Below are positions 1 through 7,304 of a DNA stretch of 51,709 nucleotides, piece after piece. The position numbers were made by a program, and so were the translations under genes. The stretch lies in contig CAZQQX010000010.1 of NCBI GenBank assembly GCA_964595565.1, forward strand, positions 1-51,709, given 5' to 3'. The DNA comes from JAQVEM01 sp964595565 (GTDB lineage Bacteria; Actinomycetota; Humimicrobiia; Humimicrobiales; Humimicrobiaceae). The notes below the pieces were generated by a model. The model did not search any database. It was not told the origin of the DNA and was given only the letters and a program-made list of their open reading frames with translations. The first letter of the stretch is position 1, and every line of letters begins with the position of its first letter.

Positions 1-342
1 ACCAGAAGACTCATTGTCTATGCCAGGATTGCCGAATGATAGGGCCAGATGGAGAATAAACAGTGTATTGATACTGTATTAAGAAATTATTTCTTATTAA
101 TATGATAAGGGCAAGTGTTCAAACTTTTGGACGCCTACATTAACTTGCCCTTAAATCATTCTATCACTATTTTTTTCCAATTCAATACAATAATAATAGA
201 ATTTTGACTAATTTATTGAAAATCTATAAGAATTTTATAATATTCAGAAAATTATTAAAATTAATTCATAAGTAAACATGAAAATCAGTTAAGATTTTTT
301 TAGAACCTTACACCGGCTGGAGAATACCGTCAGTACTGCCCA
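1..342. other. Left edge: gene-poor stretch with a possible plus-strand C-terminal fragment
   Basis: No complete gene is visible here. A plus-strand frame open from the window edge (codons from position 2) runs 26 codons to TAA at 80-82 and contains M-P-G-L-P followed by an R/W-rich end; another frame ends at 57-59. I cannot recognise either. The following sequence holds a large inverted repeat, listed separately, and then AT-rich DNA down to the stop codon of the minus-strand gene at 343. The fragment could be the end of a gene lying mostly outside the window, or chance. Confidence 0.25.
102..159 (+). repeat. Long inverted repeat / hairpin
   Basis: Positions 106-116 and 143-153 are perfectly complementary (11 bp, core GGGCAAGT/ACTTGCCC), and 102-106 can also pair with 155-159 across a small bulge. 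The loop (117-142) is itself partly palindromic around AAACTTTTGG. A T-run follows at about 170-176, 11-17 nt beyond the stem, so it is only a loose match to an intrinsic terminator for plus-strand transcription entering from the left. The alternative is the end of a decayed insertion sequence. Both readings are inference. Confidence 0.4.
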
Positions 343-1155
343 TCAGGAACTATAATCAAACCACCTGTCATAAATTTCATCATAGGTCCAGTCACTTTTA
401 ATTTCTTCCAGTATTTTATTGACCTCTTCTATCAGGGCACTGTCCTGCTTAAGAACAATGCCAAACTCTTCATTTGATTTTACGACTTCAAGCACTTTAT
501 ATATACTGGTATTCCCGGTTAATAGATTGACTCCCATGGGAAGGGAAATTAATATTCCATCAATACTTTTATTTTTCAGGTCATCAACCATAACCACCAC
601 ATCGTTATATTCCACGATGTTATAATCAAGCAGATAATCTTCATCCAGGTATTTTTTTTCAATACCCAGTATCCCCACAGCTTCACCTTTAAGTTTTTCT
701 ATGGTCTTTATATCAGTTTCATTTAAGACTACTGACATGTATTCCATGGTAAAATAAGGAACCGATAAAGCAATTTTATTATTTCCTTCAGAAATTATGG
801 GAACCGCAGATATCACCATGTCAAGCTCCAGATCCGGGGGCATCTCGTAGGTTTCTTTCCAGTCAATTGTGACTATCTTTAATTCTCTTCCCATCCTGCT
901 GGCAATCTCCCGGGCAATATCTACATCAAAGCCCACAATATTTCCATCCTCAAGAAATTCAAAAACAGGATAGGACGGGTCACATCCAACTATAAGTTTT
1001 GATTCATCACTACCGGCATCAGGAGCTTCAATTAAATTGCGGGAGGCTCCGCACCCGGCAGAATAAAATAACAAAAAAAAGACTGCACAGTAAAATAATA
1101 AACTTATGATAATTAAAGGAGCTTTTTTTCTGTTTTGTCTAATATAAAAAAACAT
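343..1155 (-). CDS. Substrate-binding lipoprotein, SBP_bac_3 family (amino-acid-type)
   Basis: This 270-residue protein resembles periplasmic amino-acid-binding proteins of ABC transporters (SBP_bac_3). After a basic N-terminus and a hydrophobic stretch (about residues 13-31), a lipobox-like S-A-G-C places a candidate lipidated cysteine at residue 35, so it is probably anchored on the outer face of the membrane. The mature part starts with the family's typical features: a P-x-F-E-F segment and the G-F-D-V-D-I-A motif that lines the ligand site. It ends with W-T-Y-D-E-I-Y-D-R-W-F, the usual last helix. No permease or ATPase gene is adjacent, so it may be an orphan binding protein or a sensor component. 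The ATG has no clear Shine-Dalgarno sequence. A hairpin-rich leader lies directly upstream (1178-1254). The ligand cannot be read from the sequence. Confidence 0.8.
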   Translation of the reverse strand: MFFYIRQNRKKAPLIIISLLFYCAVFFLLFYSAGCGASRNLIEAPDAGSDESKLIVGCDPSYPVFEFLEDGNIVGFDVDIAREIASRMGRELKIVTIDWKETYEMPPDLELDMVISAVPIISEGNNKIALSVPYFTMEYMSVVLNETDIKTIEKLKGEAVGILGIEKKYLDEDYLLDYNIVEYNDVVVMVDDLKNKSIDGILISLPMGVNLLTGNTSIYKVLEVVKSNEEFGIVLKQDSALIEEVNKILEEIKSDWTYDEIYDRWFDYSS

Positions 1156-1177
1156 TTACAAAAATCTATTCAATATC

Positions 1178-1254
1178 TTTAGCCATTTTTCTATTAATAT
1201 TTCTGCTGGCCTATGCCGGCTTTGCTTTATAGAGTTTACACTCTTTTGGCTAAA
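1178..1254 (-). ncRNA. Candidate structured leader RNA (weakly GEMM/c-di-GMP-I-like)
   Basis: On the minus strand, 1254-1247 (UUUAGCCA) pairs perfectly with 1185-1178 (UGGCUAAA), enclosing about 61 nt. Inside, just after the 5' strand, AGAGU-GUAA-ACUCU forms a 5 bp stem with a GNRA tetraloop. It is followed by the single-stranded-looking string GCAAAGCC and then a second stem (GCCGGC/GCCAGC, one mismatch). The order 'GCCAAA, GNRA-capped hairpin, GCAAAGCC, second hairpin, closing stem' recalls the c-di-GMP-I (GEMM) riboswitch. Other conserved parts of that class, notably the 3' side of the second stem with its tetraloop receptor, are not convincing. It ends 22 nt before the start codon of the binding-protein gene. 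Confidence 0.3.
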
Positions 1255-1543
1255 AACGGAACACATTTTTAAAACCCGTATCTCCAGCCTAAAACCGGAT
1301 AAATCAGGTACCTTTAAGAATACCCGGAAGCAAATATTCTGCCCGCCGCTTATACCGTAGTGTATTTACATTTTTAATACCCTGAAAATTAATTACAACA
1401 TAACTTATCTTATATTTACCAGCTTTATCAATGATTTGTCTGATAATCTTATAGTAATTGCAGGCATTGCGGGTATGGCAATTACTGCATGGTAATCATT
1501 ACCCAGCTGGCAAGAAAGAAAAAAAAATTTATTTACTACTCAT

Positions 1544-1559
1544 TATATGTTAGCATATA
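1544..1559. promoter_or_regulatory. AT-rich dyad, possible operator
   Basis: TATATG-TTAG-CATATA is a 6 bp perfect inverted repeat with a 4 bp spacer, in the intergenic region upstream of a BlaI-type repressor gene. BlaI/MecI repressors bind palindromes in their own promoter region, so autoregulation is plausible. The match to the classical TACA/TGTA half-sites is poor, and such palindromes are common in very AT-rich DNA. Confidence 0.2.
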
Positions 1560-1669
1560 CAATATACTATAATAATATTATATACTAATATCATCATTTT
1601 TTTATTTTTGGTTAAAATAGATAAAAAAATATTTCAATATTTGCTGTAAATATAAATTAATAAGTTAAT

Positions 1670-1696
1670 TTGATTTTTACTTTAAAATAATATAAA
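1670..1696 (+). promoter_or_regulatory. Possible promoter for the blaI-like gene
   Basis: TTGATT (1670-1675) and TATAAA (1691-1696) resemble -35 and -10 boxes, but they are separated by only 15 bp. They lie about 60 bp before the proposed ATG at 1756. The surrounding DNA is so AT-rich that chance matches are expected. Confidence 0.25.
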
Positions 1697-1755
1697 GTAT
1701 TTCAAGTTTTATTTAGACGATAACAAACATACAAAAATGAGGGTTGGTGACAAAA

Positions 1756-2193
1756 ATGGCTAAAAATGATGAAGTTAAGAAGAAATCAGAAGAAATAGGG
1801 ATAAATGGCCTGAACAGCATAAGCAATCTGGAAGCTGAGATCATGAAAATTATCTGGAAAAAAGGCAGAGTGACAGTCAGGGAAGTACACGAAGACATGC
1901 TCCGAAAAGAAATTGAAAGCAAGGAACATGGATTTATTCCCTATACTACCGTAATGTCAACAATGACCACTCTTTCAGAGAAAGGTCTGCTAAAGCAGGA
2001 TAAAACTTCCAAAACTTACCTTTATTCTGCCGCAGTTGACAAAAAGGAGCTTTCAAAAAGAATAATAAAATCAGTCTCCGAGAAATTGCTTGAGGAAAGT
2101 ACAAGTGGCATGGTTTCCAAATTCCTATCTGATAGCAAAAATATATCCAGAGAAGGAATAGAAAAGTTATTAATAGAAATAGATAAGTACTAG
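1756..2193 (+). CDS. BlaI/MecI-family transcriptional repressor
   Basis: This is a 145-residue protein with a winged helix-turn-helix DNA-binding domain of the penicillinase-repressor family. The opening signature is L-E-A-E-I-M-K-I-I-W, followed by T-V-R-E-V-H and T-T-V-M-S-T-M-T-T-L, which correspond to the turn and recognition helix. The C-terminal half is the helical dimerisation part, with the family's usual L-S-D...I-E-K-L-L ending. I place the start at ATG 1756, because GGTGA (1746-1750) sits 5 nt upstream; in-frame TTG 1744 and GTG 1747 overlap that Shine-Dalgarno sequence. The next gene on the same strand encodes an M56 peptidase, the standard partner, so this is a BlaI-BlaR1-like pair. 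The target genes are unknown; no beta-lactamase gene is in the window. Confidence 0.9.
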   Translation: MAKNDEVKKKSEEIGINGLNSISNLEAEIMKIIWKKGRVTVREVHEDMLRKEIESKEHGFIPYTTVMSTMTTLSEKGLLKQDKTSKTYLYSAAVDKKELSKRIIKSVSEKLLEESTSGMVSKFLSDSKNISREGIEKLLIEIDKY

Positions 2194-2215
2194 AAGCGTA
2201 ATTATATCTAATGAA

Positions 2216-2262
2216 TTTACCTGGAATCCTGTAGAGTATCCGGTTAGCTTATTTCAGGTAAA
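2216..2262 (+). repeat. Inverted repeat between the blaI-like and M56 genes
   Basis: TTTACCTGGAAT (2216-2227) pairs with ATTTCAGGTAAA (2251-2262) over 12 positions, one of them a G-U pair, with a loop of 23 nt. It lies 20 nt after the blaI-like stop and before the M56 gene. No T-run follows, so it is more likely an mRNA-processing or attenuation hairpin than a terminator. Confidence 0.35.
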
Positions 2263-2429
2263 GACTGTATAGAAATTACACTGGATACAGGCCGGAATAC
2301 CTTATGCTACTATCAGGAATTGACTAATAACATATTTCAGAAACTGTTTATTTTTTGTTTTTATTTCTGTTATTAGAATAAAGATGGGTTATGCTCATCT
2401 ATGGTATTATTATATAATTATCCGGTTTT

Positions 2430-3491
2430 ATGTTTTTTTCAAAGGTACTTATAGACTATGTTATACCCATTATTTATACAAGCTTCGCAAGCCTGGTTCT
2501 GGTCCTGTTTTTCCTTTTTGTGTTCAGGATAAAGGATTCAAACATAAGAATATTATTTTTTTTCATACCACTTATAAAACCATTTATAATTGTTGCCGAA
2601 AAAATCAATAACGCCAGGCAGTATCTTCAGTCAAGGACGTTTGCGGGTTTGCTAAGGCTGCCCGACCCAAACAATATGGTCAGAGAGTTTGATATTTTTA
2701 AAAAAAGCCCGCATCTTATTTCTGAAATTAATTATTTAATCCTTTCCTCGGTATCTATAATCATTATTTTTGTACTCATAGCAAGATGGATTAATATTCT
2801 TATCTTTTACAGGGAACTGTCCTATGAAGAGATGGTTTTTAGAAAAGATGTGCCGGAGATATATAACATCATGGATAGCTATACCGGTAAAATAAATATT
2901 AAGATACCTGCCGTAAGCCTTACCCACAGGGATTATCCTTCGCCCTTTGTTGCCGGTATAAAAAATTATACCGTTTTTTTATCACCAAATTTAATGGAAA
3001 GACTGACTTTAAATGAAAAAGAAGTTTTGCTCCAGCACGAGCTGTCACATATTAAACGAAAAGATAATATTACCGGGTGGATAGCGTTAATATTAAGAGA
3101 CCTTTTATTTTTTAATCCTTTTGCCTATATCGCCTATCAGCTGATAAGATGCGAACAGGAAAAAGACAGTGATAAGCTTGTGGTAAGGTACTCGGGCAAA
3201 TCCAAAAAGGAAATATCAAAAAGTATTCTAAATATCATTTTAAAAATGAAATTCAGTCCTGCTTCAAAACATGCTTCAGGAAGAACCAGCAAATCTTCAA
3301 TCTCACCATTTAATTTATTTGACAGGATTAAATTAAGAAACAGAATAAATTCTATTTCCAGGACCGATCCGGATAAAATCTACAGCCGCATGTTACCAAG
3401 AATACTGATGTGCGCGTGCTTTGTCCTGATACTGCTATTCCAGATAATTTTTATATTTAAAATAAATGACCAGATTATATTGCTCAGATAA
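2430..3491 (+). CDS. M56-family (BlaR1/MecR1-like) membrane zinc peptidase
   Basis: This 353-residue integral membrane protein carries hydrophobic segments near residues 8-32, 41-56, 102-127, 212-236 and 330-348. The zinc-binding motif H-E-L-S-H is at 203-207, and E244 in C-E-Q-E-K-D-S-D is the likely third ligand, matching the ExxxD of M56 peptidases. In BlaR1 this domain cleaves the partner repressor once a C-terminal extracellular sensor is acylated. Here the protein ends just after the last membrane segment, so the penicillin-binding sensor is absent and the signal must come from elsewhere. It lies 236 bp downstream of the BlaI-type gene. The ATG lacks a good Shine-Dalgarno sequence; an AAAGG inside the first codons makes a slightly later start possible. 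Confidence 0.85.
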   Translation: MFFSKVLIDYVIPIIYTSFASLVLVLFFLFVFRIKDSNIRILFFFIPLIKPFIIVAEKINNARQYLQSRTFAGLLRLPDPNNMVREFDIFKKSPHLISEINYLILSSVSIIIIFVLIARWINILIFYRELSYEEMVFRKDVPEIYNIMDSYTGKINIKIPAVSLTHRDYPSPFVAGIKNYTVFLSPNLMERLTLNEKEVLLQHELSHIKRKDNITGWIALILRDLLFFNPFAYIAYQLIRCEQEKDSDKLVVRYSGKSKKEISKSILNIILKMKFSPASKHASGRTSKSSISPFNLFDRIKLRNRINSISRTDPDKIYSRMLPRILMCACFVLILLFQIIFIFKINDQIILLR

Positions 3492-3608
3492 TATTGCTCT
3501 GTCATTTAAACATCAAAATTTTATGCTTTCACGGTGCCATATATTTTATCCGGGTACCGGTATATTAATTCTCTGGTTTTAATTAATAATTCCTTACTTT
3601 TATTTATC

Positions 3609-4517
3609 TTAACCCGCCTGCATTTTTGCTGCTTTTAAAGTATTTTTAAGAAGCATGGCAATGGTCATAGGGCCAACTCCCCCCGGAACCGGGGTTATGT
3701 AGCCCGCTCTGGGCTCTACTCTCAAGAAGTCCACATCTCCAATCAGGGTAACGCCCTTCTTTTCAAAGTCTTCTTTTCTCCATTCCAGAAGCGCGGTATC
3801 TGCTTTATCTTTGCTTATCCTGTTAATTCCCACATCTATAACCACTGCACCTTCCTTAACCATATCTTCTTTAATTAAATAAGGAATGCCGGTAGCGGCG
3901 ACAATAATATCCGCGCCGAGCGTGGCGGACCTTAAATCTCCGGTTTTACTGTGGCATATAGTAACCGTGGCATTCTCATTTAACAGAAGCATCGCTACAG
4001 GTTTTCCCACTATTTTACTTCGGCCCACCACAGTAGCGTTTTTGCCGCTTACAGTAATATTTTCTCTTTTTAGCATCTCTATTATACCGGATGGGGTAGC
4101 CGGAACCAGGCACTCCTGCTGCGCCACCAGTTTCCCGATATTTACAGGATGAAACCCGTCCACATCCTTCTCGGGATAGATGGATTCCAGAACTTTCGCA
4201 CTATCTATATGCGGTGGCAGCGGAAGCTGTACCAGTATGCCGTGTATGTCCCTTCTATTATTGAGGTTGTGTAGCTCGTTCAGTATATCACCGGTAGACA
4301 CATCCTCATCCATCTTTATGGTCTCGGAGTAGAACCCTGCCTTATCGCATGCCTTCTGCTTGCTGCTTACATACACCTTTGAGGCAGGGTTTTCCCCCAC
4401 CAGTATAACCGCCAGGCCCGGTGTAATGTTACTGGTTTTTTTAAATTCTTTAGCTTCTTCAGCCACTTCATTTTTAATATCCTCTGATATCTTTTTACCA
4501 TCAATTAATTTAGCTAT
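3609..4517 (-). CDS. folD: Bifunctional methylene-THF dehydrogenase / methenyl-THF cyclohydrolase
   Basis: FolD interconverts 5,10-methylene-, 5,10-methenyl- and 10-formyl-tetrahydrofolate in the cytosol. The family signatures are visible: the substrate-site region Y-V-S-S-K-Q-K-A-C with its catalytic lysine, Q-L-P-L-P-P-H, the dinucleotide-binding G-R-S-K-I-V-G-K-P, and the C-terminal P-V-P-G-G-V-G-P-M-T. The start is unusual. Homologues begin M-A-K-(L/I)-I-D-G-K, and here that methionine position is an AUA codon (4515-4517) exactly 5 nt after GGTGA within AGGGGTGA (4523-4530). The nearest canonical in-frame codon, GTG 4526, overlaps the Shine-Dalgarno sequence, and TTG 4547 has none. With the AUA start the protein has 302 residues. 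fhs lies just upstream on the same strand, giving a one-carbon operon. Confidence 0.95.
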   Translation of the reverse strand: MAKLIDGKKISEDIKNEVAEEAKEFKKTSNITPGLAVILVGENPASKVYVSSKQKACDKAGFYSETIKMDEDVSTGDILNELHNLNNRRDIHGILVQLPLPPHIDSAKVLESIYPEKDVDGFHPVNIGKLVAQQECLVPATPSGIIEMLKRENITVSGKNATVVGRSKIVGKPVAMLLLNENATVTICHSKTGDLRSATLGADIIVAATGIPYLIKEDMVKEGAVVIDVGINRISKDKADTALLEWRKEDFEKKGVTLIGDVDFLRVEPRAGYITPVPGGVGPMTIAMLLKNTLKAAKMQAG

Positions 4518-4589
4518 TTTAATCACCCCTATTATTAAAGATTTCAATAAAATACAAAAAATTATACCTTTTAAATTAAAACTCTATCA

Positions 4590-6287
4590 CTAAAACAATC
4601 CCACAATATTGCCATCTTCATCTATGTCTACTTTTGTTCCTGCCGGAACTTCCGGCAGCCCGGGCATGGTTCTCATTGTCCCCAGCAGAGGATACAGGAA
4701 TCCCGCTCCTGCGGACGCCTTTACATCCCTTATGGGTACCGTGAATCCTGTAGGTCTTCCTTTAAGCTGCGGGTCATGGCTCAGGGAAAGATGGGTCTTT
4801 GCCATGCATACAGGCAGCTTATCAAATCCCTGTCTGGCATACAATTCTATCTTGCTTTCAGCCTCCGGGAGATAATCTACTCCATCTGCTCCATAGATTT
4901 TGGTGGCGATTTCCTCAATTTTCTTTTTTATCGGCCAATCCAGCGGATAAAGAAATTTAAATTCTGATTTCTTTTCTGCTGCCCTGGACACAGCTTCAGC
5001 CAGCTCCAATCCCCCATTTCCTCCATTCAGCCATACTTTGCTGACAACAGCATCCTCTGCTCCTGCATTAATGGAACTTTCCCTGATGGCTTCTATTTCT
5101 TCTTCCGAATCTGTCTCAAAATGATTTATGGCCACTACTACGGGTACTCCAAAAAGCTTCATATTTTCTATCATTTTTTCCAGGTTGCTGCATCCTCTTA
5201 TCACTCCTTCAACATCAGGCCTGTTCATAAGATTGGTGTCAACGCCCTTACCGGGAATAAATTCAAATACGCCGCCGTGCATTTTTAATGCCCTTACTGT
5301 AGCCACGATAACCACGGCATCGGGCTTTAACCCTGAATACCTGCATTTAATATTCATAAATTTTTCCGCCCCGCAATCAGCGCCAAAACCACTTTCAGTT
5401 ACTATGTACTCCCCCATCTTTATTGCTATCTGGTCCGCCAGTACTGAGCTATTACCGTGCGCTATATTTGCAAAGGGGCCGGCGTGAACAAAGCAGGGCG
5501 TGTGTTCAATGGTTTGAAGCAGATTGGGCTTTATTGCGTCTTTAAGGAGGACAGTCATGGAACCGGCACATTTTAGATCCTCTGCGGTTACAGGCTTACC
5601 ATCAAAGGTAGAGCCTATTACCATCCTTGCCAGCCTTTTGCGAAGGTCCTTAAGCCCCGTAGTCAGGGCAAGAATAGCCATCACTTCAGAAGCAACGGTT
5701 ATATCATATCCCGTTTCTCTCGGGACGCCGTTTAAAGTCCCGCCCAGGCCTACTATAATATTTCTTAACGCCCTGTCACTCACATCAACCACTCTGTTTA
5801 AGGTAATGCTGAAGGGGTCTATATTGAGTTTATTCCCTTTCATAATGTGAGTGTCAAGAAATGCAGCCAGGAGATTATGGGCAACGCCAACAGCATGGGT
5901 GTCACCGGTTAAATGAAGATTAAAATCTTCCATGGGAAGAACCTGCGAGAAACCGCCGCCTGCTGCTCCCCCTTTTATGCCAAACACAGGACCGAGTGAA
6001 GGCTGCCTTATACAGGTTATGGCCTTTTTCCCTATCTTATTTAATGCCATACTCAGCCCTATAGTGGTTACTGTTTTACCTTCTCCTAAAGGAGTGGGAG
6101 TAATTGCAGTAACGTCAATATACTTGCCATCCGGCTTATCTTTGAAATCTTCTAAAACTTCCAGTTTTACCTTTGCCTTATAATTTCCATATAGCTCCAG
6201 GTATTCTTCTTTAAGACCTATCATCCCGGCAATTTCTTTAATATGCTTCATTTCAGCCGACTGGGCAATTTCAATATCGCTCTTCAT
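4590..6287 (-). CDS. fhs: Formate--tetrahydrofolate ligase
   Basis: This enzyme ligates formate to tetrahydrofolate using ATP, giving 10-formyl-THF. It is the folate entry step of the methyl branch of the Wood-Ljungdahl pathway, and is also used for purine and fMet supply. The 565-residue length fits the family (about 555-560). The phosphate-binding T-P-L-G-E-G-K-T lies near residue 65 and the diagnostic G-I-K-G-G-A-A-G-G-G near 103-112. The C-terminus has the conserved T-M-P-G-L-P-E-V-P followed by I-V-G-L-F. A clear AAAGGA sits 7 nt upstream of the ATG. folD follows downstream, so the two consecutive folate steps are co-transcribed. Their pairing is compatible with, but does not prove, acetogenic metabolism, since the other pathway genes are outside the window. 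Confidence 0.97.
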   Translation of the reverse strand: MKSDIEIAQSAEMKHIKEIAGMIGLKEEYLELYGNYKAKVKLEVLEDFKDKPDGKYIDVTAITPTPLGEGKTVTTIGLSMALNKIGKKAITCIRQPSLGPVFGIKGGAAGGGFSQVLPMEDFNLHLTGDTHAVGVAHNLLAAFLDTHIMKGNKLNIDPFSITLNRVVDVSDRALRNIIVGLGGTLNGVPRETGYDITVASEVMAILALTTGLKDLRKRLARMVIGSTFDGKPVTAEDLKCAGSMTVLLKDAIKPNLLQTIEHTPCFVHAGPFANIAHGNSSVLADQIAIKMGEYIVTESGFGADCGAEKFMNIKCRYSGLKPDAVVIVATVRALKMHGGVFEFIPGKGVDTNLMNRPDVEGVIRGCSNLEKMIENMKLFGVPVVVAINHFETDSEEEIEAIRESSINAGAEDAVVSKVWLNGGNGGLELAEAVSRAAEKKSEFKFLYPLDWPIKKKIEEIATKIYGADGVDYLPEAESKIELYARQGFDKLPVCMAKTHLSLSHDPQLKGRPTGFTVPIRDVKASAGAGFLYPLLGTMRTMPGLPEVPAGTKVDIDEDGNIVGLF

Positions 6288-6381
6288 AAAATTCCTTTCT
6301 TCCCTTTTTAAAAATAAATTTTTTATACTGAGTAATATCCTCTTTTATATATTAGAGATATTTTTACTCCAGAATAAGGAT

Positions 6382-6399
6382 AAAAACTGTTCTCCAGTT
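6382..6399 (-). terminator. Weak intrinsic terminator-like hairpin
   Basis: On the minus strand AACTG-GAGAA-CAGTT forms a 5 bp stem and runs straight into a short U-tract. It could end the lipoprotein transcript (stop at 6643) or attenuate transcription into fhs, whose start is about 95 nt further on. The stem is short, so the call is weak. Confidence 0.3.
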
Positions 6400-6475
6400 A
6401 ACACTTATTTATAAAATATTCCCCCGCCCGGAGTTTTCTTTTAGATTTACCATTCATCTGCCGCAGGCCCCGAAT

Positions 6476-6493
6476 CCCCCGCAGGGGTTTTTT
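6476..6493 (+). terminator. C/G hairpin followed by six T residues, plus strand
   Basis: CCCC-GCA-GGGG followed by TTTTTT looks like a minimal intrinsic terminator for plus-strand transcription. No plus-strand gene precedes it closely (the nearest ends at 3491), so it would only act on antisense transcripts. Confidence 0.25.
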
Positions 6494-6642
6494 ATTTACA
6501 TAACATCGGGAATGAGTTTTATAAAATACTCTTTATTATCCGGTACTCTGTTATTGGTACCTGGCTACGACAGGATACTCCATTTACCGGCATATATAAA
6601 AATAGAATTTTATATAGCTATCCGGTTCTTATTTTAAATATA

Positions 6643-7164
6643 TTACTTTTCCTCTACAGATAGCATTATGTAGTTTTTGCCTTCCTCTTCTGTAACCTGC
6701 ATCCATAAATTATAAGCATCATTACTGGCAGTAATCATAGTATATTCCAGGTCATCGCTCTCAGAAGTAAATTCACTGTCAATGTCCCAGTTTCCAAGCT
6801 CGCTTTTATACCAGCCAACTACTTTATCATGAGAATCAGTAGTTTCTGCTCCAATGGTAAAAACTGCCTTCCCATCCTGTGTAACCTTAGAAGAATTTAA
6901 AATCTGCATATCAGGGTATACAGGAACACCTGCCGGAAAATCATCCGGTAATTCAGTTCCGCTCCCGATAGTCGTTTCACCTTCATCTGTCGTTACTGTC
7001 ACTTCATCCCCACTTATATCCACATCAGCTCCGCTGCCCTGTTCAATAGCTCTTTCAGTAATTTCCTCGGCAATCTTTTCTCCGGGATTAAAACAACCAC
7101 CAGAAAAGAAGAGTACAGAAACTAGAAGACTCATTATCAAAACCAATGTAATTATCTTTTTCAT
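6643..7164 (-). CDS. Small lipoprotein of unknown function
   Basis: This is a 173-residue protein with a classic signal sequence (M-K-K, hydrophobic core to about residue 20) and a lipobox-like S-G-G-C, giving a probable lipidated cysteine at residue 24. An acidic, Thr/Gly-rich linker follows (about residues 35-70). Then comes a compact globular domain that opens with D-D-F-P-A-G-V-P-V-Y-P-D-M and contains a V-V-G-W-Y-K-S-E-L helix. I have seen this 'F-P...V-P-V-Y-P' plus 'W-Y-K-S-E-L' layout in secreted hypothetical proteins of several lineages but cannot attach a function. AGGGAG lies 4 nt before the ATG. It stands alone between lepA and fhs on the same strand. Confidence 0.75.
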   Translation of the reverse strand: MKKIITLVLIMSLLVSVLFFSGGCFNPGEKIAEEITERAIEQGSGADVDISGDEVTVTTDEGETTIGSGTELPDDFPAGVPVYPDMQILNSSKVTQDGKAVFTIGAETTDSHDKVVGWYKSELGNWDIDSEFTSESDDLEYTMITASNDAYNLWMQVTEEEGKNYIMLSVEEK

Positions 7165-7304
7165 TATTCTCCCTTCAGCCGATTTTACATTTTAATAAAC
7201 TTCCTTAAATTTACTTAAATTCTACCAGAATAAATCAACTTATAAAACATATTGTTATGGATAATTAAGCAGGCTACCATTACTTATGGATATGCATAAA
7301 CTAC

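Larger units (their letters stand above)
1156..1755. other. 600 bp intergenic region between divergent genes
   Basis: This is the longest gene-free stretch, between the minus-strand binding protein and the plus-strand blaI-like gene. I see no convincing coding frame. The left part (1178-1254) can fold into a compact RNA on the minus strand, listed separately. The right part (about 1520-1700) is extremely AT-rich and contains a dyad TATATG-TTAG-CATATA at 1544-1559 and two direct copies of TATACTA at 1563 and 1581. These could be operator elements for the adjacent repressor, but they lie about 190 bp from its start. Regulation of both flanking genes from here is inference. Confidence 0.5.
6288..6642. 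other. 355 bp intergenic region upstream of fhs
   Basis: No coding frame is credible here. On the minus strand it is both the 3' flank of the lipoprotein gene and the leader of fhs. Two small hairpins are visible: one near 6382-6399 and a C/G-rich one at 6476-6487. I looked for a tetrahydrofolate riboswitch, which would make sense before fhs, and did not find its conserved blocks. Confidence 0.5.

Noticed and set aside
2384..2611. Small plus-strand frame overlapping the start of the M56 gene
   Set aside because: It is in another frame, ends inside the M56 gene and encodes an aromatic/basic string without family features.
6288..6642. Tetrahydrofolate riboswitch before fhs
   Set aside because: Functionally attractive, but the conserved sequence blocks of the known THF riboswitch are not present on the minus strand; only short hairpins are seen.
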